From: Caproicibacterium amylolyticum
GTDB lineage: Bacteria; Bacillota; Clostridia; Oscillospirales; Acutalibacteraceae
Assembly (NCBI RefSeq): GCF_014467055.1
Contig: NZ_CP060696.1
Location: 2,790,001-2,854,000, forward strand
DNA: 64,000 nucleotides
Direction of reading: 5' to 3'
Positions 24,329-33,823 of the stretch are shown here, in pieces. How positions within the stretch are numbered: the first letter of the stretch is position 1; each line of letters begins with the position of its first letter. The translations under genes were made by a program, and so were the position numbers. A model generated the notes under the pieces. It was given only the letters and a program-made list of their open reading frames with translations. It did not search any database and was not told the origin of the DNA.

Positions 24329-27160
24329 ATGTTTGAGAAATTTCGTTTGCATGACGCTCTTGTGAAATACAAGCAGGATTTCGTTTCTACCCAATGGGGA
24401 AACGAGAAATACAAGTGGGAAGCGCTCAAATTTTTTCAGGACAATTGGGATGTGAATGCAGCGAATTTTGCTGCCATGCTGACTCTCTCCCTTTCAAAAA
24501 CATATAATTTGCTCGCGTCCATGAATAACTTTCCGGCGCGAATGATTGAGAAATTTGCGGAAACGGCTCCTGAAGAAGTGCGGGCGATGTTCATTGCCCT
24601 GTTTGATGAAAGCAAGGATGTCGTTACCAGAATTACAGATTTTAAAGACCAGTCATCCATTCTGCTCGAAAAGTATGGCAACGGCGCAGGACAGCATTAT
24701 CAGTACGAGAATGCCGTCAGCACCTATTTATGGCTTCGGTTTCCTGACAAATATTATATCTACAAATACGGCGAGATAAAGACCGCTGCGGATGAGCTAG
24801 GCAGTGATTATCGATTCAAAAAAGGTGCTTATGCGGACAATCTACACAATTTCTATAGCTTTTACGATGAGTTGTGCGCGGAAATCAGGAAAGATGAAGA
24901 GCTCAGAAGTCTGCTCAAATCTCAACTTACGGATGATTGCTATCCAGACCCGGAATACAGAACGCTTACAATTGATGTCGGCTTCTACATCAGCCGTTAT
25001 TATTCGCAGAAAGGATCCGCGACCACTGACGAATGGTTTCCGACAGATTACGCGCCGAACATTTCTGTCGATGAGTGGGTAGAACTTCTTAATGACCCCG
25101 ATGTGTTTACGACTGGAAGCCTCGAAATCATGAAGCGCATGAAGGATTATGGCGGGCAGGCTACTTGTACCCAGCTCTCCATCAAATACGGTGAAACGAA
25201 GAACTTCTATAATAGCGGTTCTTCTGCTTTGGCGCGTCGTATTGCTGAAAAAACCGGCTGCCCTGTAATGGATAGAGATGAAGAGAGTTCTCGCTGGTGG
25301 CCGATTCTGTATGTCGGACGCAATGCGGGTAAGGATGACTCTGGCAGCTATACATGGAAACTGCGAGATGAGTTATCTGCCGCCATTGATAGAGTCGATA
25401 TGTCTGAGATTTCGCTTTATGCTGATGCATCTCCTTCTATTTGGAAAATCAGCCACGGAACCGAAAACACCGGCATATCAGATGAAAACAAGCAGATATT
25501 TATGGATCGCGGCGTTATTGTGGCACATAGTACAACCAAGGCAAAAGCCACGTCAAAAGTATCGCAGGGAGAGTCATTTACCTATTCCATGAAAATGGGC
25601 GATTATTTTTACCTGTGCTATGGCAACAGAATTCAACTTTTAGGGCAAATCACAAGCAACGACGCTGTGGAAAATCCAGAACTGAAGGATGGCTGGTATG
25701 AACGTCCATACCGTGTTGTCGCCACACCGAAAATTAATGATTCCTACGATGGCGTCAAAAAGTGGTGGACGCCAAATGATAACTCGACTTGCATAAAGGT
25801 TGATGACAAGCCGTTGTTTGAGGAATTGATTCTCAAACCGTATTTTGGCTTGACGGTTGCACAGCTTCTTGGCGATACCAATGAGCAGCATGGCTATTGG
25901 TGGTTGAATGCGAATCCGAAAATTTGGAGTTTTTCAGATATCGCTGTCGGCGAAGTACAGTCTTATACTCTTTATAACGACAACGGTAATAAGCGCCGTA
26001 TTTTCCAGAATTTCTTGGATGCTAAAGCCGGAGACATGATAATCGGCTACGAGTCGAATCCCGTTAAACAGATTGTTGCGATTGGCAAGGTCAGTGCGGA
26101 ACAAGATGGAGAAGAAATCTATTTTGAAAAAATCGAAGGGCTTTCCTCGCCGATTGATTATCAAACGCTGAAGAGCTGTTCCGAACTCGAGAGAATGGAA
26201 TACTTCAGCAATCCACAGGGCAGCTTGTTTAAGTTAGCAAAGGGCGAGTATGACTTCATAGTCGATATGATTCGGGATGAAAACCCACTGGCTCAAGAAG
26301 AAAAAACGGAGAAATACAGCAAGGCGAATTTTCTTGATGAGGTTTATATGGACGAAAGTCGTTATGATATGTTGCTTTCTGTCCTGAGAAATAAAAAGAA
26401 CATCATCCTGCAGGGCGCTCCCGGTGTTGGAAAAACCTTCGCCGCAAAGCGTCTTGCCTATTCGATGATTGGAGAAAAGGACGAAGGACGTGTTGAATTT
26501 GTCCAGTTTCATCAGAACTATTCCTATGAAGATTTCATGATGGGCTATAAACCTGTGAATGATGGCTTTGAACTGAAATACGGTATTTTCTATCGCTTTT
26601 GTCAGAAAGCCGCAAACCAGCCGGATAAGGACTTTTTCTTCATCATTGATGAAATTAATCGCGGCAATATGAGTAAAATTTTCGGCGAGTTGCTTATGTT
26701 GATTGAACGGGATTACAGAGGCACAAAGACCACGCTTGCTTATAATGGTTTGGCTTTTTCGGTGCCTAAGAACTTATACATCATAGGCATGATGAATACC
26801 GCAGACCGCAGCCTTGCCATGATTGACTACGCGCTTCGCCGCCGCTTCAGCTTCTTTGAGATAGAGCCGGGCTTTGATTCCGATGGCTTTGTAAAATATC
26901 AAAACACGCTAAACAATGAGACTTTTAATGAACTTATAGTCAAGGTGAAAGAGTTGAATAAAGAAATAGCGCTTGATAAATCCTTGGGTAAAGGGTTTTG
27001 CATCGGACACAGCTATTTCTGCGGACAAAGTGTCTGTTCAGATGAATGGATGCATACCATCGTTGACTACGATATTTTGCCAATGCTGAGTGAATACTGG
27101 TTTGATGACAGCGCAAAGCTCCAGCGTTGGGAGAACATTTTGCGTGGTGTATTTCAATGA
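24329..27160 (+). CDS. mcrB: McrB-like restriction ATPase/GTPase with EVE domain
   Basis: The motor subunit of a Type IV system that targets modified DNA. 943 residues. The N-terminal ~500 residues carry no recognised motif. Residues ~520-640 form an EVE/PUA-like domain (GYWWLNANPKIWSFSD, then GDMIIGYESNPVKQIVAIGK), a fold that reads modified cytosines. The C-terminal AAA+ domain has Walker A LQGAPGVGKTFAAK near residue 696, the acidic DEINRGNMSKIFGEL, and the McrB signature MNTADRSLA near residue 823. AAGGAGG precedes the ATG. It is in the same operon as the Type I genes. Confidence 0.92.
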   Translation: MFEKFRLHDALVKYKQDFVSTQWGNEKYKWEALKFFQDNWDVNAANFAAMLTLSLSKTYNLLASMNNFPARMIEKFAETAPEEVRAMFIALFDESKDVVTRITDFKDQSSILLEKYGNGAGQHYQYENAVSTYLWLRFPDKYYIYKYGEIKTAADELGSDYRFKKGAYADNLHNFYSFYDELCAEIRKDEELRSLLKSQLTDDCYPDPEYRTLTIDVGFYISRYYSQKGSATTDEWFPTDYAPNISVDEWVELLNDPDVFTTGSLEIMKRMKDYGGQATCTQLSIKYGETKNFYNSGSSALARRIAEKTGCPVMDRDEESSRWWPILYVGRNAGKDDSGSYTWKLRDELSAAIDRVDMSEISLYADASPSIWKISHGTENTGISDENKQIFMDRGVIVAHSTTKAKATSKVSQGESFTYSMKMGDYFYLCYGNRIQLLGQITSNDAVENPELKDGWYERPYRVVATPKINDSYDGVKKWWTPNDNSTCIKVDDKPLFEELILKPYFGLTVAQLLGDTNEQHGYWWLNANPKIWSFSDIAVGEVQSYTLYNDNGNKRRIFQNFLDAKAGDMIIGYESNPVKQIVAIGKVSAEQDGEEIYFEKIEGLSSPIDYQTLKSCSELERMEYFSNPQGSLFKLAKGEYDFIVDMIRDENPLAQEEKTEKYSKANFLDEVYMDESRYDMLLSVLRNKKNIILQGAPGVGKTFAAKRLAYSMIGEKDEGRVEFVQFHQNYSYEDFMMGYKPVNDGFELKYGIFYRFCQKAANQPDKDFFFIIDEINRGNMSKIFGELLMLIERDYRGTKTTLAYNGLAFSVPKNLYIIGMMNTADRSLAMIDYALRRRFSFFEIEPGFDSDGFVKYQNTLNNETFNELIVKVKELNKEIALDKSLGKGFCIGHSYFCGQSVCSDEWMHTIVDYDILPMLSEYWFDDSAKLQRWENILRGVFQ

Positions 27161-28212
27161 TTAAGGACAAGAGCATTTTCATAAAAAACATATACTATAT
27201 GCTGTCGTATGCTTTTACAACATTGAATCAGTCAAATTTTGAGAATGTAGCAAAAGAAGAATTTGAGAATATGCACAATCTCCTTGCTTCGATTCTTGCA
27301 AAAGGCATAGGTCAACAGTTAAAGCAAGGCTTGTACCGCGAATACTTGAATAAAAAAGAAAATATTGTGGTCATGCGGGGCAAAATTGATATGCCTGGTA
27401 CTATCAAAAATAAGATTGCAAGGCAACAGGTTCTTTCATGTGATTATGATGATCTGTCAGAGAACAATCTTCTAAATCAAATTTTGAAGACGACGGTGAT
27501 GATTTTACTTCGTCTCTCAAAGGTCGATTCCGAGCATAAGGACGCGCTCAAGAAGGAAATGCTGTTTTTCTCAAACGTTGATACCATTGAGCCCACGTCC
27601 ATTAGATGGACGGCAATCCGATTTTGTCGGAATAATCAGACATATCGTATGCTCATTAGCATCTGCCAGCTTATTCTAGAAGGAATGCTGTTGACAACAG
27701 AAGAGGGCGAATACAAACTGGCGTCTTTTGTCGATGAGCAGCGTATGTGCCGTTTATATGAGAAGTTCATTCTGGAATACTACATCAAGGAATTTCCGAT
27801 GCTGAGCGCAAGCGCGTCGCAAATACCATGGGCCTTGGATGACGGCATCGGAACAATGCTGCCTGTTATGCAAAGTGACATCACTTTGTCACATGGCGAG
27901 AGAGTTCTTATTATCGATGCGAAGTATTATTCACACACGACGCAGGTCCAGTATAATGTGCATACGTTGCATTCTAATAATCTCTATCAGATTTTTGCCT
28001 ATGTGAAAAACAAGGATGCACAATTGGGTTCAAAACCGCATGAAGTATCTGGTATGCTCCTATATGCGCGGACAGATGAAACCATTCAGCCTGATAACAT
28101 TTATCAGATGAGTGGGAATAAAATCAGTGTAAAAACGCTCGACCTTAATTGTGAGTTTCCAGAAATCGCTGCCCAGCTAAATTTAATTACGAGAGAGCAC
28201 TTCGGTATTTAG
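27157..28212 (+). CDS. mcrC: McrC-like nuclease subunit
   Basis: The nuclease partner of McrB. 351 residues from the ATG that overlaps the mcrB stop (ATGA); a start 30 bases earlier is less likely. The N-terminal part (SIFIKNIYYMLSYAFTTLNQ) is the McrC signature and the C-terminal PD-(D/E)XK nuclease core is QSDITLSHGERVLIIDAKYY, with D and D-x-K intact near residues 240-254. No terminator is evident directly after the stop; the next strong hairpins are over 220 bases away. Confidence 0.92.
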   Translation: MIKDKSIFIKNIYYMLSYAFTTLNQSNFENVAKEEFENMHNLLASILAKGIGQQLKQGLYREYLNKKENIVVMRGKIDMPGTIKNKIARQQVLSCDYDDLSENNLLNQILKTTVMILLRLSKVDSEHKDALKKEMLFFSNVDTIEPTSIRWTAIRFCRNNQTYRMLISICQLILEGMLLTTEEGEYKLASFVDEQRMCRLYEKFILEYYIKEFPMLSASASQIPWALDDGIGTMLPVMQSDITLSHGERVLIIDAKYYSHTTQVQYNVHTLHSNNLYQIFAYVKNKDAQLGSKPHEVSGMLLYARTDETIQPDNIYQMSGNKISVKTLDLNCEFPEIAAQLNLITREHFGI

Positions 28213-28440
28213 AAAATAAACAGAACATCCAATCTTAATTTACTGTCTATTCTATGGGTACATTTTAGTCCATTCTTATGGGTACATTTTAATTTATGAA
28301 ATTTAAACCTTTTAACGATTCCTATACTTTTTAATTATTCCTTTTTTTCCGTCGTTGGGGGTGTGCACAAAATAATTATTGGGTGTGCAAAAGTCGCGAC
28401 AGCACTGGGTTTATATCATGTGAAAATTCTTGAGAACGGC
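28213..28440. repeat. Intergenic region with TATGGGTACATTTTA direct repeat
   Basis: Two exact copies of TATGGGTACATTTTA lie 24 bases apart (28253-28267 and 28277-28291) in the AT-rich gap after mcrC. A second pair, GGGTGTGCA near 28361 and 28381, follows. Multiple short terminal repeats of the TGGGTACATTTTA kind are reminiscent of ends of IS21-family elements, but no transposase is present. It may be a residual end; no gene is visible in the stretch. Confidence 0.35.
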
Positions 28441-28476
28441 AAAAAGCCTAGAAACCGCGCGGTTTCTAGGCTTTTT
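28441..28476. terminator. Bidirectional terminator, 16-bp stem
   Basis: A perfect inverted repeat AAAAAGCCTAGAAACC / GGTTTCTAGGCTTTTT around GCGC. T-runs on both strands make it able to end transcription from the hsd-mcr side and from the tRNA side. Confidence 0.8.
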
Positions 28477-28487
28477 GAAAAGAAAAA

Positions 28488-28516
28488 TAGCTTGCCATTG
28501 TATAAATGGCAAGCTA
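28488..28516 (-). terminator. Terminator immediately downstream of tRNA-Leu
   Basis: An inverted repeat TAGCTTGCCATT / AATGGCAAGCTA with a short loop, followed on the minus strand by TTTTTC. It lies seven bases after the tRNA 3' end and is followed by a second terminator, so the tRNA transcript is doubly terminated. Confidence 0.75.
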
Positions 28517-28522
28517 CCTTTG

Positions 28523-28605
<83 letters not shown>

Positions 28606-28635
28606 ATATTGGGTGCCTTTGCAGGCACGCATTAT

Positions 28636-28664
28636 ATTATACGAAATTTTCAGTAAAAACGCAA
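28636..28664 (-). promoter_or_regulatory. Promoter of tRNA-Leu
   Basis: On the minus strand a -35 TTGCGT (28659-28664) is 17 bases from a perfect -10 TATAAT (28636-28641), about 30 bases before the tRNA 5' end. Confidence 0.8.
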
Positions 28665-28668
28665 GTAT

Positions 28669-29073
28669 TTACTTTTCCACTGAACGAATATGTGCTGCAA
28701 CCTTCACATCCTCGCGCTTGATGTGGCTAATCAGCCACCCGGCAATACTGCTGTTTACTTTAGCAATCAGCGGAATCGTGGCACCGCCTTTCTCGTATTC
28801 GGCAATAATCCCGCGTACGGTATTTTTAAATCCTTCGTGGTACTTCTTATGATTCATGTAATCTGGATAGCCGTATTTTATCTGGAGTTTTTCTTCATCA
28901 GCAAAGTGGCGAATCACGTAATTGTTCAGAAAATCCAGTGTATTCTTAATTTCTGCACGCCCTTTGCCTTTTGCACACGCATCCAACAAATCGTTGATTG
29001 CCTGAATCAGTTCTTTGTGCTGGCTATCAATCGCTATATTTCCAGTTTCCAAATCTTTTGTCCATTGGTACAT
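28669..29073 (-). CDS. Bacteriohemerythrin
   Basis: A non-heme di-iron protein that binds oxygen reversibly, likely used for oxygen sensing or detoxification in an anaerobe. From the ATG with AGGAAG nine bases upstream it has 134 residues. The iron ligands are in the usual order: DSQHKELIQAIN, YVIRHFADEEKLQI, YPDYMNHKKYHEGF, and the final LISHIKRED. The frame extends ten codons upstream but without a better start. It precedes the tRNA on the same strand. Confidence 0.9.
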   Translation of the reverse strand: MYQWTKDLETGNIAIDSQHKELIQAINDLLDACAKGKGRAEIKNTLDFLNNYVIRHFADEEKLQIKYGYPDYMNHKKYHEGFKNTVRGIIAEYEKGGATIPLIAKVNSSIAGWLISHIKREDVKVAAHIRSVEK

Positions 29074-29170
29074 ATTCACTACTTCCTTTTTGCTTTTTCT
29101 CATAATAGCCTAACTGAAATTCAAAAGCAATTGATTTCGAGAAATGTTTTCATAATATTAATAATTATTA

Positions 29171-30439
29171 TTAAATTATGCCCTTTTCCAGCATGGACTG
29201 CGCTGCCAACATTGCTCCCAAGCGGCCGCTGTGGAAATTAAGCCCGCCCTGCATCCACGCCGCCCATGGGGCGCGCAGCGGCGCATCTGCGGAAAGTTCA
29301 ATGGAGGCGCCGAGCGTAAAGGCACCTGCCGCCATAATAATCGGACAGTCATAACCGGGCATATCCCACGGCTCCGGTACAACAAAAGAATCCACCGGCG
29401 CACCCTTCTGCACACCCTGGCAGAACGCAATCAGCGCTTCTTTTTCGCACAGCAGCACTGCCTGTATGATATCTGCACGCGGCTCGTCCCAGCGCGGGGT
29501 AACATCATAGCCAAGCTCCTCAAAAAGTGCAGAGGTGAACACCGCTGTTTTCAGTGCCTCGCCGGTCACATGCGGTGCATGGAACGCGCCCATGAACAGT
29601 TCCCGGTTATTGCCAAGTGTACAGCCAATTTCTCTGCCGGTGCCAGGCGTCGTAAGGCGGTAGCCACAGCTTTCCACCAAGTCTTTGCGTCCCGCAATAT
29701 AGCCGCCGGTCGGTGCAATGCCGCCGCCAGGATTTTTGATCAGGGAACCCGCCATCAAGTCGGCACCGTGTGCCGTCGGCTCATCCTTCTGCACAAATTC
29801 GCCGTAGCAGTTATCCACCATAACAATACAGTCTGGTGCTTTTCGTTTGGCGATTTCCGCGATTTTTTCAATGTCCTCTACAAACAATGACGGACGCAGG
29901 CTGTAACCGCGGCTGCGCTGAATATACACCATTTTCAGTCCAGGCCGTACTGCTTCTTCAATCGCTTCCAGATTCGGGGTACCGTCTTTCTTCAAGTCGA
30001 CCTGCTCATAATGAATATCATATTCTTTTAAAGAACCATTGCCGTCGCCAGTCAGACCAATGACGCTCTGCAAAGTGTCATACGGCACACCGGTAACAGA
30101 AAGCATCGTATCCCCCGGGCGCAGCACGCCGAACAGTGCAACGGTCAGTGCATGCGTACCGGAAACAAAGTTGTGCCGAACCAGAGCGTCTTGGGCACCG
30201 AGCGCTTTCGCGTAAACTTTATCCAGCACCTCTCTGCCACGGTCATCATAGCCATAACCGGTACTTGCCACAAAGTGGCTTTCACTGACACCGCATTCGA
30301 TGAATGCAGCCAGCATTTTCTGCTGATTATAGTCAGTAACGGCATCAATACGTGCAAGGGCAGACTGCGCTTTTGCCAGCGCATCATCCGCCGCCGCACA
30401 GATTTTATTGTCTATCTTAAAATATGGATGTATCTGCAA
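29171..30439 (-). CDS. Methionine gamma-lyase/aluminium-resistance family PLP enzyme
   Basis: A PLP-dependent enzyme of the fold-type I group (Cys/Met metabolism), 422 residues, of the family often named aluminium resistance protein (YnbB). The sequence shows HNFVSGTHALTVALFGVLRPGD (cofactor binding), MVDNCYGEFVQKDEPTAHGA, and the likely Schiff-base lysine in MAGSLIKNPGGGIAPTGGYI. Its substrate is not proven; a carbon-sulfur lyase activity is the usual suggestion. In many Firmicutes the gene is near hflX or glnA; here it lies at the end of a NUDIX/GNAT/M42 gene run. Confidence 0.87.
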   Translation of the reverse strand: MQIHPYFKIDNKICAAADDALAKAQSALARIDAVTDYNQQKMLAAFIECGVSESHFVASTGYGYDDRGREVLDKVYAKALGAQDALVRHNFVSGTHALTVALFGVLRPGDTMLSVTGVPYDTLQSVIGLTGDGNGSLKEYDIHYEQVDLKKDGTPNLEAIEEAVRPGLKMVYIQRSRGYSLRPSLFVEDIEKIAEIAKRKAPDCIVMVDNCYGEFVQKDEPTAHGADLMAGSLIKNPGGGIAPTGGYIAGRKDLVESCGYRLTTPGTGREIGCTLGNNRELFMGAFHAPHVTGEALKTAVFTSALFEELGYDVTPRWDEPRADIIQAVLLCEKEALIAFCQGVQKGAPVDSFVVPEPWDMPGYDCPIIMAAGAFTLGASIELSADAPLRAPWAAWMQGGLNFHSGRLGAMLAAQSMLEKGII

Positions 30440-30477
30440 AACGAGAATTCTCCTTTTCGTATTATATGAATTATTTA

Positions 30478-30927
30478 TTACAAATTGGATTCTTTCAAGA
30501 AAGCGTGAACACGTTCCATCAAAGCAGGCTGAATCAGCGGATAGGTCAGTTCCGACAAAGACGGCAGGTCTTCCCGCAGAGCAACTTCAGCAATCTCGCT
30601 TTCAGGGAGCGAACCGCGGACAGTTACCTGTGCAAAATACAGCACACCATACGACTGAATCAAACCGTCTTTAATGATATCTTCACCGCTGGCGGAGTAC
30701 ACACAGATTTGGTGCAAATCTGCTTCTGTGCTGCCGGTTTCCTCCCAAAGCTCGCGGCGGGCAGCCTGCTCGGGCGTTTCACCCGGTTCCACATGGCCCC
30801 CAGGGATTTCCCATGTCTTTCTTTGGCGTTGCCGCACAAAAAGCCATTTTCCCTGTTCCCACGCTGCAATCACAGAAAAGCGAATTCGTTTTTCACCGAT
30901 TTCATCAAAAAACTCTATCTTAGCCAT
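30478..30927 (-). CDS. NUDIX hydrolase
   Basis: A hydrolase of nucleoside diphosphate-linked compounds, 149 residues. The Nudix box is [23 protein letters not shown] near residue 44, fitting GX5EX7REUXEEXGU, so metal binding and catalysis should be intact. The N-terminus [20 protein letters not shown] and the tail [20 protein letters not shown] resemble NUDIX proteins annotated as 8-oxo-dGTP diphosphatases, but the substrate cannot be told. It overlaps the GNAT gene by 13 bases, indicating an operon. Confidence 0.9.
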   Translation of the reverse strand: MAKIEFFDEIGEKRIRFSVIAAWEQGKWLFVRQRQRKTWEIPGGHVEPGETPEQAARRELWEETGSTEADLHQICVYSASGEDIIKDGLIQSYGVLYFAQVTVRGSLPESEIAEVALREDLPSLSELTYPLIQPALMERVHAFLKESNL

Positions 30928-31661
30928 TCCGCAAGCACTCCTTTTTCAAATCCCATCTTTTCATAATGTCGCCGCAGCCCCTCGCCGCACAATAATGAAA
31001 CGGTGCGCTCCCCTGCCCGCTCTGCCAATCCGGCGATGACAGCGGCAAAGGCACCGCTTCCGCGCACCTGCGGCAATGCCGCGCCGGAAAACAACAGCAT
31101 TCGCTTTGGGGAAAGTGCCGCTGCAGCACAGGCACACAGCTTTCCATTTTGATAGGCGCCCGCAGCAACTGCCGCGCCATGACGAATCCGGTGGCTCATA
31201 TCGAGATAGAACGGTTCAAATGGCGGCGGCATAAAATCCGGCGTTTTACAGGCAACGAGCAAATGGTGCATTTCCGTCAAGTTAAGGGCATCTTCATCTG
31301 GAACCGTTGTGGCAAAGTGCAGTTCCGCTTTCGGCGCGGGAATTTTTCCGGTAAGCTCCATTTCAATTCCGGTTTCCGCTGTTTCCAGCGCAAGCACCTG
31401 TGCATTTTTTCGGCTGCACACCAGGGTCTGCATCCCGATACACGGTAAAAATTCCCGCAGTTCCTGTTTATCCTCCTGTCTGACCGTTCCGCACAGTGTC
31501 ACAGTGCTGTCCTGACGGCGCACGGCAAAGCTGCTGCCTAGCCAGAACTGCGCCGCTTCTGTATTCATTCCATATGCCTTGGCTGTAGAAATCACGCTGC
31601 AGCCAAAAGCAGCCTCATCAAAAGGCTCTAAGGCAGAAATATTTTCTGCAAGCCGAATCAT
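30915..31661 (-). CDS. GNAT-like acetyltransferase
   Basis: A protein of 248 residues whose C-terminal half reads as a GNAT fold: [20 protein letters not shown] (acetyl-CoA binding loop V-R-G-S-G), then [10 protein letters not shown]. The N-terminal half is unusual and may be a regulatory or substrate domain ([20 protein letters not shown]). The substrate is unknown. It shares ATGA with the stop of the double M42 gene and overlaps the NUDIX gene, so the three are translated together. Confidence 0.7.
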   Translation of the reverse strand: MIRLAENISALEPFDEAAFGCSVISTAKAYGMNTEAAQFWLGSSFAVRRQDSTVTLCGTVRQEDKQELREFLPCIGMQTLVCSRKNAQVLALETAETGIEMELTGKIPAPKAELHFATTVPDEDALNLTEMHHLLVACKTPDFMPPPFEPFYLDMSHRIRHGAAVAAGAYQNGKLCACAAAALSPKRMLLFSGAALPQVRGSGAFAAVIAGLAERAGERTVSLLCGEGLRRHYEKMGFEKGVLAEWLR

Positions 31662-33805
31662 TCCGCCCCCGCAATGCGTTCTGCAAGGCGCTGCAGCAAA
31701 ACCGCCGCCGCGTCGTAGTCACCTTTGCTGATGACACCCATCGGCGCGTGCAGGTAACGGCAGGCAAGTGATACTGCTACAGTACGCACACCGCCGCGGC
31801 TGATGTGAATCGCGCCCGCGTCATTACCGCCGGCAACGCCCTCTTTCCACTGGCAGGGGATTCCGGCTTCATGCGCTTCTTCAAACGCCCACTGGGTGTA
31901 TTCCTTATCATAAATGGTGCGGCGGTCCATAAAGGAAATGACCGGGCCTTTGCCAAGGCGGCACATCTGGTGTTCCTTTTCGTTGCCGGGCACATCCGCG
32001 GCGGTGGTGCTTTCCACTACGATTGCCGCCTGCGGCTGGGCAAGGAAAGCGCCGGTGCGGGAACCGTTCAGGCCGACTTCTTCCTGCACAGCAAACTCAA
32101 AGATGGTATCATAAGTCCAATCCTCCTGCTGCATCAGATGAATCAGCAGTGCACAGCCCGCACGGTCATCCAGTGCGCGGCTCTTAATGGAATAGCCGTT
32201 CTCTTCATAAACGCTGTCGAACGTGACCATATCGCCGGGTGTCACCACGGCTGCGGCTTCGTCTTTGTCCTTTGCGCCGATGTCAATGTACAAATCATCC
32301 ATCGGGATGCTCTTCTGACGCTCGTCCTTTTCCGTAAGGTGAATCGGCTTTAAGCCAATCACACCCGGTACGGTTTCCGTTCCATAGCCAACGGTCACAC
32401 TGCGTCCGGGCAGAATGCGCGGGTCAATACCGCCGACTGATGCAAACTTGAGCAGTCCTTCGTCTGTAATATGTGTAACGATCAAACCGACTTCATCCAT
32501 ATGTGCGTTGAGCAGAAGACGGGTTTTGGCGCGGTTCTTGCCCTTTTTATAAGCAAGGATGCTGCCGAGCGGTGTAATTTCAATCTTTTCCGCATAAGGA
32601 CGAATGTATGAAAGAATCAACTCCCGTACCGTATCCTCTTCGCCGGAGATTCCGCGCGCGGTGCAAAGCTTCGGCAGGCAGCCGCTCCAAATCTGGTCAC
32701 TTTCGGCTTCTGCGGCAGAACCGGTGCTGCTGAAAATATCCTGCATTTCGGGCTTGCTGTCCGCTGCTTTCGGCAGCTCTGCGCCGCACAGATCACAGAC
32801 ATACGCAGCCATCAGACGGGCGGTGTCCTCCACATCCTGCAAATCGACCACTTCCGCGGGGGTGTGCATAGAACGTTCCGGAATGCTGATCAGTGCCGTC
32901 TTTACGCCGCCGCGTGCAATGGCGACCTCGTCGCAGTTGGTGCCGGTGGAACCGCCCATCACGTCCCATTTGTACGAAATGGATTCCCGCTCGGCAAGCT
33001 TTGCCAGCTTTCTGCCCATTGCGTGGCTCAGAATTGGTGCGGTGCCAATCATGACACCGCCGCCGACTTTGTGGCTGACCTCCGGCTTCACGCCGGGCTG
33101 TACGCCGAAGCTGACATCCACGCAAATCGCCTGGTCTGCCTCTGCGGCGAAGGCAGCTGTGCGCGCGCCCTGCCCGCCGACTTCCTCACGTGTGCTAAAC
33201 AAGCAGGTCACCTTTACGCCGGAAAGATTGGATTTCTGCAAAAGCTGTGCGCAGCGAACCACAGCTGCCGCACCGGAACGGTCATCCAGCGCCGCGGAAG
33301 CACAGCGTGTGCCAAGCAGCATTCTGGGTTCATACACCGGAACTGCACGGTCGCCGGGGCGCATCTGTACCTTTGCTTTTGCTGCAGGCAGGCCGAGGTC
33401 AATCGTCATATCCTCTACTTCCGGCACTTTGTCTGTACCGCCTTTGTTCAAATGCGGCGGCACGCTTCCAACAACGCCGAGCAGCGGTTCTGCGGTTTCT
33501 GACGCATAAATATGTACTGGGCATCCCGGCATCACACGGGCATCTGCCCCGCCGCAGTTGGCAAAGTGCAAAAAGCCATGCTCATCTACAGAAGTGATGA
33601 CCATGCCCACCTGATCCATATGTGCTTCCAGCAAAATGTGCGTTTTTGCGTTCTGGTCGCCCAGTGTCACACTGCCGTTTCCCAGCGCGTCCAGCTTGCC
33701 GTTTGGCAGACCGGTCAGGTGCAGCGCCGCCTTTACCGGCGCGGATTCATCCCCGCTGGTGCCGACTGCCGCACATAATGTTTTTATAATTTTCTCCATC
33801 TGCAT
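31658..33805 (-). CDS. Tandem (double-domain) M42 family metallo-aminopeptidase
   Basis: A 715-residue protein made of two complete M42 peptidase units; single-domain relatives are about 350 residues. Unit 1 (~1-350) has EAHMDQVGMVIT, LDDRSGAAAV, STREEVGGQGAR. Unit 2 (~375-715) has NAHMDEVGLIVT, LDDRAGCALL, AVQEEVGLNGSR, and DAGAIHISRGGV. All metal ligands (His, Asp, Glu-Glu, Asp) appear in both. M42 enzymes are cytoplasmic aminopeptidases that usually form dodecamers from single units. The start at 33805 has AAGG upstream. It lies directly downstream of murD. Confidence 0.9.
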   Translation of the reverse strand: MQMEKIIKTLCAAVGTSGDESAPVKAALHLTGLPNGKLDALGNGSVTLGDQNAKTHILLEAHMDQVGMVITSVDEHGFLHFANCGGADARVMPGCPVHIYASETAEPLLGVVGSVPPHLNKGGTDKVPEVEDMTIDLGLPAAKAKVQMRPGDRAVPVYEPRMLLGTRCASAALDDRSGAAAVVRCAQLLQKSNLSGVKVTCLFSTREEVGGQGARTAAFAAEADQAICVDVSFGVQPGVKPEVSHKVGGGVMIGTAPILSHAMGRKLAKLAERESISYKWDVMGGSTGTNCDEVAIARGGVKTALISIPERSMHTPAEVVDLQDVEDTARLMAAYVCDLCGAELPKAADSKPEMQDIFSSTGSAAEAESDQIWSGCLPKLCTARGISGEEDTVRELILSYIRPYAEKIEITPLGSILAYKKGKNRAKTRLLLNAHMDEVGLIVTHITDEGLLKFASVGGIDPRILPGRSVTVGYGTETVPGVIGLKPIHLTEKDERQKSIPMDDLYIDIGAKDKDEAAAVVTPGDMVTFDSVYEENGYSIKSRALDDRAGCALLIHLMQQEDWTYDTIFEFAVQEEVGLNGSRTGAFLAQPQAAIVVESTTAADVPGNEKEHQMCRLGKGPVISFMDRRTIYDKEYTQWAFEEAHEAGIPCQWKEGVAGGNDAGAIHISRGGVRTVAVSLACRYLHAPMGVISKGDYDAAAVLLQRLAERIAGAE

Positions 33806-33823
33806 GAATAAGCAACCTTCTTT

